Shown: positions 30,297 to 35,539 of the stretch, piece after piece
Layout: each line of letters begins with the position of its first letter
Position numbering within the stretch: the first letter of the stretch is position 1
From: Thermaceae bacterium
GTDB taxonomy: Bacteria > Deinococcota > Deinococci > Deinococcales > Marinithermaceae
Assembly (NCBI GenBank): GCA_015490435.1
Contig: WFXV01000052.1
Location: 1 to 35,539 of the forward strand
Direction: 5' to 3'
DNA length: 35,539 bases
Position numbers and translations under genes: made by a program
Notes under the pieces: generated by a model
The model's database searches: none
Seen by the model: only the letters and a program-made list of their open reading frames with translations
Told to the model about the DNA's origin: nothing

Positions 30297-30956
30297 CTAG
30301 CGCCCGAGCGCCCGCCGGAGGCCGCGTAGGTCGCCGCGGAGGAAGATCAGGGTCAAAAAGAGCCCAAGGGCGAAGGCCTGAAGCGCACTCATCGGCCAAA
30401 CCTCATGGAAGAGGGGGTCGTGCACCAAGAGCCGTGCCCCCGCCCAGACGATCACCAGCGCCCCGAGCAGGGTGAGCCAGGGCCAGCGGTTCAGCCACTG
30501 GGAAACCAGACTCGCCCCCAGCATCAAAATCGGGATCGAGAGGGCGAGCCCGAAGACGAGGAGCCAAAGGTGCCCCTCGCTGGCGGCGGCCACCGCCAGC
30601 GCGTTGTCGAGCGAAAGGGTGAAGTCCGCGACCACGATCAGCGCCACCGCCTGCCAGAACCCGTTCGCGGTCCGTGCGGGGCCGGTCTCCTCCTCTTCGC
30701 GGAGGAGCTTGGCCGCGATCCAAAAGAGGGTGAGCCCGCCGAGCGCCCGGAGGTAGGGAATCTGCAGCAGGAAGGCGGCGAGGATGGTGAAGGCGATCCG
30801 AAGCCCCACCGCGCCCAGGGTGCCGATCAAGATCGCCTGACGCCGCATCGGGGCCGGCAGGCTCCGGACCGCCATGCCGATCACCACGGCGTTATCGCCG
30901 GAGAGCACGAGGTCAATGAGGACGATGCTCAGGAAGTTGAAAAGCCAGGGCGGCAT
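30297..30956 (-). CDS. TerC-family integral membrane protein (YjbE/YkoY-like)
   Basis: A 219-residue membrane protein with about seven helices. The two TerC signature segments are LIDLVLSGDNAVVIGMAVRSLP and VADFTLSLDNALAVAAA, whose aspartates and asparagines probably bind a metal ion. Relatives export manganese or help load metal into exported proteins. The charged loop REEEETGPAR separates the halves. It starts one base after the HD-protein gene stop, so it is the last gene of that operon. I saw no yybP-ykoY riboswitch ahead of it. Confidence 0.9.
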   Translation of the reverse strand: MPPWLFNFLSIVLIDLVLSGDNAVVIGMAVRSLPAPMRRQAILIGTLGAVGLRIAFTILAAFLLQIPYLRALGGLTLFWIAAKLLREEEETGPARTANGFWQAVALIVVADFTLSLDNALAVAAASEGHLWLLVFGLALSIPILMLGASLVSQWLNRWPWLTLLGALVIVWAGARLLVHDPLFHEVWPMSALQAFALGLFLTLIFLRGDLRGLRRALGR

Positions 30957-30957
30957 C

Positions 30958-31833
30958 TTACTCTTCGAGCACGAAACGCGGTTCCCGCTCGTGCAGCCGA
31001 ACCCGATGGATGATCCGCTGGTCGTGGTCGCCGTCGGTGTGGGTGGTGGCCACCACGGTGACGTAGTCCCGGATGGGGCTTTTGATCACCTTCTTGGTGA
31101 GCGTCTCCTCCACCTGGAAGATCCCGGCGGCGTTGTTCATCTTGACCCGGATCTCCACCGGCACCTCCCGGCCTCTTAGGATCATCACCTCGTCCACCGC
31201 CAGCGCCGAGATCGAGTGGATGTCGATTGAGCCCAGCGCGAAGGCCTTGCGGCCCCGGCCCTTGGTGATGTCGGTGCCGTCGGCCACCGCAGTGACCCCG
31301 GCCTCGATGGTGAGGGGCTCGGGCTCGAGGTCGTGGCTGAAGATCGAGTGGAGCGCGAGCGCCCGAAGCCGCACTCGCTGGGCGGGGTCGTCGTAGACCT
31401 CGGCCAGGACGCGGTCCAGGATCGGCGCCGCAAGGGTCACCCCGAAGGCCTCGTGGTGCACCCGGTGCACCTGGTTGCCGATGTCGTGGAGCATGGTGCC
31501 GAGCAGGGTGACGACGTAGGCGTCCTCGAGCTCACCCGAACCGCTCTTTTCCGTGTCGGTCTTGACCCCGGCCTCGACGAGTAGCCTCAGGATCGCCACC
31601 GCCGCCGCCCCGGTGAGGATCGCGTGCACCCGGCCGTGGTCGTTGTAGCCGAGCTTGTGCATGGTGAGGTAGTTGGCCATGTCCCAGCTCGCCCGCGCCT
31701 CGGGGTCGGCGACCAGGAGCTCGTAGGCCTTGAGCGCCCGGGGGTAGCTGGCAAGCCCCTTCCGGATGGCCTGATCGGCCTCCTGGTGGAGCTTGGCCTT
31801 GGGGCTTGCGACGTGGATCACCCGGTCGTCCAC
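30958..31833 (-). CDS. HD-domain phosphohydrolase
   Basis: A 291-residue protein of the HD superfamily. Metal-binding residues appear as HGRVHAILTG, the hallmark MLHDIGNQVHR, LALHSIFSHDLE and DGTDITKGRGRKAF. HD proteins hydrolyse phosphate esters, often nucleotides or cyclic nucleotides; the DGTD segment resembles the archaeal-type group with the D-x-x-D after the HD. The C-terminal 90 residues form an additional beta-rich domain. The start is GTG 31833, directly after the enoyl-CoA hydratase stop, with GGGGGAG before it. Substrate unknown. Confidence 0.87.
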   Translation of the reverse strand: MDDRVIHVASPKAKLHQEADQAIRKGLASYPRALKAYELLVADPEARASWDMANYLTMHKLGYNDHGRVHAILTGAAAVAILRLLVEAGVKTDTEKSGSGELEDAYVVTLLGTMLHDIGNQVHRVHHEAFGVTLAAPILDRVLAEVYDDPAQRVRLRALALHSIFSHDLEPEPLTIEAGVTAVADGTDITKGRGRKAFALGSIDIHSISALAVDEVMILRGREVPVEIRVKMNNAAGIFQVEETLTKKVIKSPIRDYVTVVATTHTDGDHDQRIIHRVRLHEREPRFVLEE

Positions 31834-32640
31834 TCACTCCCCCTTGAAGTTGGGCTTCCGCTTTTCCAGGAAAGCGCTCGTCCCCTCCTTGAAATCGGTG
31901 GTACGGGAGACGAGCCCAAAAAGGTCGGCCTCGATCTCGAGCCCCTCGGGAAGTGGCAGGTCAAAGCCCCGGAAGACCGACTCCTTGGCCAGCGCCATCG
32001 CGACCGGGCCGTTTTTCACCAGGGTCGCGGCAAGCGCCTTGGCCTCTTCGAGCGCGTCCTCGGCCAGGCGGTTCACAAGCCCCATCTGGTAGGCCTCTTC
32101 GGCCTCCACGTGGCGGCCGGTGAGGATCAGGTCGAGGGCGCGGCCAAGGCCGATGATCCGGGGCAGGCGCTGGGTGCCGCCGAAGCCCGGGATGAGGCCG
32201 AGGCCCACCTCGGGAAGGCCGAGCTTCGCCTTCCTCACGGCCACCCGTAGGTCGCAGGCGAGGGCGAGCTCGAGCCCTCCACCGAGCGCGTAGCCGTTGA
32301 TCGCGGCGATGGTGGGCACGGGCATGGCCGCGATCGCGTTCATCACGTCCTGGCCGAGAAGGGAGAACTCCCGGGCCACGAAGACGTCGGAAAGCCCGGC
32401 AATCTCGGGGATATCGGCGCCGGCCACGAAGGCCTTCCCCTCGCCGGTGAAGATCACCGCCCGCGCCTCCAGGTCCTCGGCCACCAGCTCGGGAACCTCG
32501 GCGAGCTCCCGGAGCAGCGCGGTCGAGAGCGCGTTCAAGACCTCAGGGCGGCGGATGGTGATCACCGCCACGCCCTCTTCCACCCGGTAGTCGAGATGCT
32601 CGAACTCCGGCCCGTGGGAATGCTCGACCTCGAACTTCAT
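31834..32640 (-). CDS. Enoyl-CoA hydratase/isomerase family protein
   Basis: A 268-residue crotonase-fold enzyme. The oxyanion-hole motifs are AFVAGADIPEI and INGYALGGGLELALACDLRVA, and the two catalytic glutamates of hydratases are present: the Glu of GGGLELA and the Glu of LGLPEVGLGLIPGFGGTQRLPR. This favours 2-enoyl-CoA hydratase in fatty-acid breakdown, preceding the step of 3-hydroxyacyl-CoA dehydrogenase such as that at 16674. It starts at ATG 32640, overlapping the phosphorylase stop (ATGA). Confidence 0.93.
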   Translation of the reverse strand: MKFEVEHSHGPEFEHLDYRVEEGVAVITIRRPEVLNALSTALLRELAEVPELVAEDLEARAVIFTGEGKAFVAGADIPEIAGLSDVFVAREFSLLGQDVMNAIAAMPVPTIAAINGYALGGGLELALACDLRVAVRKAKLGLPEVGLGLIPGFGGTQRLPRIIGLGRALDLILTGRHVEAEEAYQMGLVNRLAEDALEEAKALAATLVKNGPVAMALAKESVFRGFDLPLPEGLEIEADLFGLVSRTTDFKEGTSAFLEKRKPNFKGE

Positions 32641-33347
32641 GCTCTACCCTCCAATCGCAAAAGCGCGGTAAGCGCCACCTCAATCATGCGGCCCACGGCG
32701 CGGGTGAGGACCTCCTCGGGGACGAGCTCGGGATCCCCGACGTTGTTCGAAACCGCGAGGATGCTGGCGGCTTCCACCCCGCGCATCCCCGCCAGGAGGA
32801 AGATCGCCGCCGACTCCATCTCCACCGCGAGCGCCCCATAAGAGGCCCACTCCCGGGCCTCCTCGGGGGTGGTGGCGTAAAAGGCGTCCTCGGTGAGGAT
32901 CGGGCCCACGTGCACCCCCTCGCCGGCGGTCTCCACCAGCGCCTGTAAGAGCCGGAAACTCGGCGCCGGGGCGAAGGGCCGCCCCTTCAGGTACTGCCGA
33001 GTGGTCCCGTCGGCAGGGATGGCGCTCGCCGCCACCACCAGCTCGCCGGGGCGCACCCTCGGGGAGAGCGCCCCCGCGGTGCCAATCCGCACGAGCCACT
33101 TCGCACCCAGCTGGATCAGCTCCTCGACCACGATCGCCGCCGAAGGGGTGCCCATGCCGGTGGTCTGCACCGAGACCGGCATCCCCCGGTAGCGGCCGGT
33201 GTAGCCAAGGAGGCCGCGGTGGTCGTTGTAGAGCCGGGCGTCCTCGAGGTAGCGCTCGGCGATCCGACGGGCCCGCCCCGGGTCCCCAGGCAGGAGGACG
33301 TAAGGGGCGAGATCGTCGGGACCGGCGTGGATATGAATCGGGCTCAC
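32637..33347 (-). CDS. Purine nucleoside phosphorylase (DeoD/uridine-phosphorylase fold)
   Basis: A 236-residue hexameric-type nucleoside phosphorylase that splits nucleosides to base and ribose-1-phosphate. VLLPGDPGRARRIAERYLEDARLYNDHRGLLGYTG, TTGMGTPSAAIVVEELIQLGA, RIGTAGAL and AVEMESAAIFLLA are the family motifs; phosphate-binding arginines and the substrate-binding E-M-E are present. It closely resembles the Thermus thermophilus enzyme as I remember it. GTG 33347 gives the expected N-terminus SPIHIHAGPDD; it overlaps the upstream stop (GTGA) and also has TATCCT seven bases ahead. Specificity for purines over uridine is inferred from the Thermus likeness. Confidence 0.9.
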   Translation of the reverse strand: MSPIHIHAGPDDLAPYVLLPGDPGRARRIAERYLEDARLYNDHRGLLGYTGRYRGMPVSVQTTGMGTPSAAIVVEELIQLGAKWLVRIGTAGALSPRVRPGELVVAASAIPADGTTRQYLKGRPFAPAPSFRLLQALVETAGEGVHVGPILTEDAFYATTPEEAREWASYGALAVEMESAAIFLLAGMRGVEAASILAVSNNVGDPELVPEEVLTRAVGRMIEVALTALLRLEGRA

Positions 33348-34003
33348 GATTCCAAGGATACCAGGCGCCCCGCCTCGAGGCGCCAACCGGGAAGCCCCGA
33401 GACCAAGCGCTCGTCGTGGGTCGCGAGCAAGACCGCCGCCCCCTCTTCCCGGGCGAGGGAAAGAAGCGCCTCGAGCACCGCCCGCGCGTTCCCCGGATCG
33501 AGGGCGCCGGTGGGCTCGTCGGCGAGGAGCAACCGGGGCCGGGCGTAGAGCGCCCGAGCCACCGCCACCCGCTGGCGTTCGCCGCCGGAGAGCGCCTCAG
33601 GCTTCAGCCGCGCGCGCCCCGAAAGCCCGAGCCGATCGAGCAGCGCCCGCGCCCGCCCGGGATCCGGCCGGCCCAAGAGCCAGCCCGAGAGCATCGCGTT
33701 CTCCAGGGCGCTGAGCTCGGGGAGCAGGTAATGGTGCTGGAAGACGAGCCCGAGGTAGCGCCGCCGGAGCCGGACCCGCCTTTCCTCGGGCCAGCAGCTG
33801 ATCGGGTGTTCGCCCCAGTAAACCGTACCCCCGTGGGGTTCAAGAATCCCCGCGAGTAGATGGACCAAGGTGGTCTTCCCCGACCCCGAGGGCCCCAGCA
33901 GCACCCGCACCTCCCCCTCGCCCACTTCCAAGTCCAATCCTGAGAAAAGCGGAAGCCCGCGGTAAGAAAACGTAAGACCTTCGGCGCGGAGTACGCTCGC
34001 CAT
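33344..34003 (-). CDS. ABC transporter ATP-binding protein (LolD/MacB-like)
   Basis: A 219-residue ATPase. Walker A is GPSGSGKTTLVHLLAGI, the Q-loop is LGLVFQHHYLLPELSALENAML, the signature is ALSGGERQRVAVARAL, Walker B is LLLADEPTGALDPGNA, and the switch histidine is in LLATHDE. The FQHHYLLPELSALENA segment is typical of LolD, which powers lipoprotein release, and of related MacB/FtsE types. No permease gene lies beside it, so its partner is encoded elsewhere. It is divergent from the Crp-family gene and heads the operon with pnp. Confidence 0.9.
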   Translation of the reverse strand: MASVLRAEGLTFSYRGLPLFSGLDLEVGEGEVRVLLGPSGSGKTTLVHLLAGILEPHGGTVYWGEHPISCWPEERRVRLRRRYLGLVFQHHYLLPELSALENAMLSGWLLGRPDPGRARALLDRLGLSGRARLKPEALSGGERQRVAVARALYARPRLLLADEPTGALDPGNARAVLEALLSLAREEGAAVLLATHDERLVSGLPGWRLEAGRLVSLES

Positions 34004-34025
34004 CGCTTTCGCATGGTACCGCTTC

Positions 34026-34055
34026 TTTACAGCGGTCCTCTTTTCGCCGTATTCT
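34026..34055 (+). promoter_or_regulatory. Promoter of the Crp-family gene
   Basis: TTTACA (34026-34031), an 18-base spacer and TATTCT (34050-34055) precede GTG 34064 by eight bases with no ribosome binding site; the mRNA is probably leaderless. Confidence 0.6.
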
Positions 34056-34063
34056 GACCTGCG

Positions 34064-34750
34064 GTGATTGCGGATAAGGTATTAAGCCAGTCGGAGTTCT
34101 GGCGCAGCCTTCCCGTGGAGTCCCACCGCATTCTCCGCGAAGCCTGCCCCACCTGGCGATTCGACCCCGGCGAGACCATCTTCCAAAAGGGCGACCCCGG
34201 GGAGGCCCTCTACCTCGTGCTCGCGGGCAAGGTCCGCATCTTCCGGGAGAGCCTGGAGGGGCGCCGCAAGGTGCTCGCCTACGTACACCCGGGCGAGGTC
34301 TTCGGCGAGATGAGCCTGGTCGAGGAGCGGCCCCGGAGCGCCTCCGCCGTCGCCGAGACGCCCACCGAGGTCCTCGTGCTCTTCCGCGACACCTACATGA
34401 ACCTCCTCCGTCGCTTCCCCCTGCTCGGGCACAACCTGGCCCGGATCATCGCCGCCCGCCTTCGCGAGATGAACGACGAGATTCTCTTCCTCACCTTCGA
34501 GGAAGCAAAGAGCAAGGTGGCCTTCGCCCTTCTGAAGCTCTACCGCCACCGCCACGGCGAGCCCCGGGACGGGGGCTGGTTCATCCCCATCGTCCACCAG
34601 GAGATCGCGAACCTCGCGGGCACCAGCCGGGAGACCGCGACCCGCGTGGTCCACGAGCTCCGCGATCGGGGAATCATCGCCTCGGTCTCCAGCGGGCTCG
34701 TCCTCCGCGACCTCGACGCCCTGGAGCAGGTACTCTACGGCTTGCAATGA
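34064..34750 (+). CDS. Crp/Fnr-family transcription regulator
   Basis: A 228-residue regulator with an N-terminal cyclic-nucleotide-binding domain and a C-terminal winged helix. The sensing domain has IFQKGDPGEALYLVLAGKVRIF and the phosphate-binding cassette FGEMSLVEERPRSASAVAE, where the Glu and the Arg-Ser pair needed for cAMP are present. The DNA-binding helix is IVHQEIANLAGTSRETATRVVHELRDRGII (about 173-202). There are no Fnr-type cysteines at the start. It should be a global or stress regulator responding to cAMP or a similar ligand. Its TGA overlaps the rpe ATG (ATGA). Confidence 0.93.
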   Translation: MIADKVLSQSEFWRSLPVESHRILREACPTWRFDPGETIFQKGDPGEALYLVLAGKVRIFRESLEGRRKVLAYVHPGEVFGEMSLVEERPRSASAVAETPTEVLVLFRDTYMNLLRRFPLLGHNLARIIAARLREMNDEILFLTFEEAKSKVAFALLKLYRHRHGEPRDGGWFIPIVHQEIANLAGTSRETATRVVHELRDRGIIASVSSGLVLRDLDALEQVLYGLQ

Positions 34751-35421
34751 GCCTCATCGCCGCTTCCATCCTGGCCGCCGACTTCGCCCGGCTGGCCGAG
34801 GCGGTGGCCGAGAGCCAGGCCGCCGGCGTGGACCGCTTCCACCTCGACGTGATGGACGGCCGTTTCGTGCCCAACCTCACCTTCGGGCCGGTGGTGGTCG
34901 AGGCGATCCGCAAGGTGAGCGACCGCCCCCTCGACGTTCATGCGATGGTGGTCGAGCCCGAGCGCCTCGCCCCCGACCTGGTCCAGGCCGGCGCCAGCCT
35001 CCTCGCCTTCCACCTCGAGGCCACCCCCCACCCCCACCGGCTGCTCGAGGCGATCCGGAGCCTCGGGGCGAAGGCGGGCATCGCCATCAACCCCGGCACC
35101 CCGGTAGAAGCCCTCACCGACCTCCTCGAGCTCACCGACCAGGTCCTCCTCATGAGCGTGAACCCGGGGTTCGCCGGCCAGCGCTTCATCCCCCGCACCT
35201 ACCGAAAGCTCGAGCGCCTCGCCGCCCTGCGACGGACCGAGGGCGCCTCCTTCGAAATCGCCGTGGATGGCGGGGTGAAGCCGGAAAACACGGGCCGCCT
35301 CGCCGCCCTCGGGGCCGACGTCCTGGTGGCCGCCTCCGGGCTCTACAACGAAAAGCCGGTAGCCGAAAACCTCGCCGCCTACCGGGAGGCCCTCCGTGAT
35401 CCGGGCGGCGCTCTGCCCTAA
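34747..35421 (+). CDS. rpe: Ribulose-phosphate 3-epimerase
   Basis: A 224-residue TIM-barrel enzyme that interconverts ribulose-5-phosphate and xylulose-5-phosphate in the pentose phosphate pathway. IAASILAADFARL, FHLDVMDGRFVPNLTFGP, LDVHAMVVEPE, MSVNPGFAGQRFIP and IAVDGGVKPEN are the standard motifs with the metal-binding His and Asp residues. HAMV replaces the usual HLMV, a mild change. It overlaps the regulator gene by four bases and the next gene by 26 bases. Confidence 0.95.
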   Translation: MSLIAASILAADFARLAEAVAESQAAGVDRFHLDVMDGRFVPNLTFGPVVVEAIRKVSDRPLDVHAMVVEPERLAPDLVQAGASLLAFHLEATPHPHRLLEAIRSLGAKAGIAINPGTPVEALTDLLELTDQVLLMSVNPGFAGQRFIPRTYRKLERLAALRRTEGASFEIAVDGGVKPENTGRLAALGADVLVAASGLYNEKPVAENLAAYREALRDPGGALP

Positions 35422-35539
35422 CGAGCCCCTGCCCGAGGCCCAGGCCGCGGTGGTGGTGGACGTAATCCGCGCCACCACCACCGCCGTCGCCTTCCTCGAG
35501 GCGGGGGCCCAGGAACTCTGGCTCGCCCCCGACCACGAC
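35396..35539 (+). CDS. Putative 2-phosphosulfolactate phosphatase (ComB family), N-terminal part
   Basis: The first 48 codons run to the window edge without a stop. The segment AVVVDVIRATTTAVAFLEAGAQ is the ComB hallmark V-V-D-V-x-R-A-T-T-T near the N-terminus. ComB hydrolyses phosphosulfolactate in coenzyme M synthesis of methanogens, but bacterial members are widespread and their role is less clear. The likely start is GTG 35396, within the end of rpe. Confidence 0.78.
   Translation, partial: MIRAALCPNEPLPEAQAAVVVDVIRATTTAVAFLEAGAQELWLAPDHD

Noticed and set aside
30957..31100. yybP-ykoY manganese riboswitch before the TerC gene
   Set aside because: The HD gene ends one base before terC, so there is no room for a leader, and no riboswitch core was seen.

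Overview
The window is about 35.5 kb of very GC-rich, tightly packed chromosomal DNA with no mobile element, rRNA or CRISPR array. It looks like a member of the Thermaceae (Deinococcota). The reasons are an archaeal-type 422-residue AspRS2, a purine nucleoside phosphorylase and other proteins that read like Thermus ones, a nurA-herA-sbcD-sbcC repair block, and many start codons placed 6 to 8 bases after a TANNNT box with no Shine-Dalgarno site, a sign of leaderless mRNAs. A genus such as Oceanithermus, Marinithermus or Meiothermus is possible, but I cannot choose one from sequence alone.

Layout. 1-2113 (+): the end of a ClC channel gene, aroH, then an attenuator and aspS2. 2110-4305 (-): murJ and a PIN/ribbon-helix-helix toxin-antitoxin pair. 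4356-4760 (+): an unknown gene. 4734-16014 (-): a long collinear run trmFO, hslV, hslU, TPR protein, nurA, herA, sbcD, sbcC, frameshifted lipoprotein. 16075-16677 (+): a DUF533 gene broken by an in-frame stop. 16674-19294 (-): hbd, cimA and tRNA-Pro. 19328-23105 (+): a leucine attenuator, then leuC, leuD, an O6-alkylguanine repair gene and leuB. 23091-23612 (-): archaemetzincin. 23644-29195 (+): an SDR gene and ilvD, then a NEW3-protein/ABC ATPase/permease trio. 29247-30241 (-): cupin and phosphoribosyltransferase. 30297-34003 (-): a compressed operon lolD-like, pnp, enoyl-CoA hydratase, HD protein, terC. 34064-35539 (+): a Crp-family regulator, rpe and the start of a comB-like gene.

The most striking signals are two ribosome-mediated transcription attenuators built to the same plan. 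The first lies before aspS2: a 9-codon leader peptide containing Asn-Asn-Asn, followed by an antiterminator hairpin that excludes a perfect intrinsic terminator. Sensing Asn rather than Asp fits a non-discriminating AspRS that charges tRNA-Asn with Asp for conversion to Asn by the amidotransferase GatCAB, so the gene would respond to the end product of its own route. The second lies before leuC and carries four Leu codons. In both, the leader start codon is only a few bases from the predicted transcription start. The leucine promoter also shares its -35 box with the divergent tRNA-Pro promoter.

The branched-chain genes fit together. CimA makes citramalate, LeuCDB act on both the leucine and the citramalate/isoleucine intermediates, and IlvD serves all branched-chain routes. 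The repair block pairs HerA-NurA with the SbcD-SbcC (Mre11-Rad50) homologues, as in archaeal DNA-end resection.
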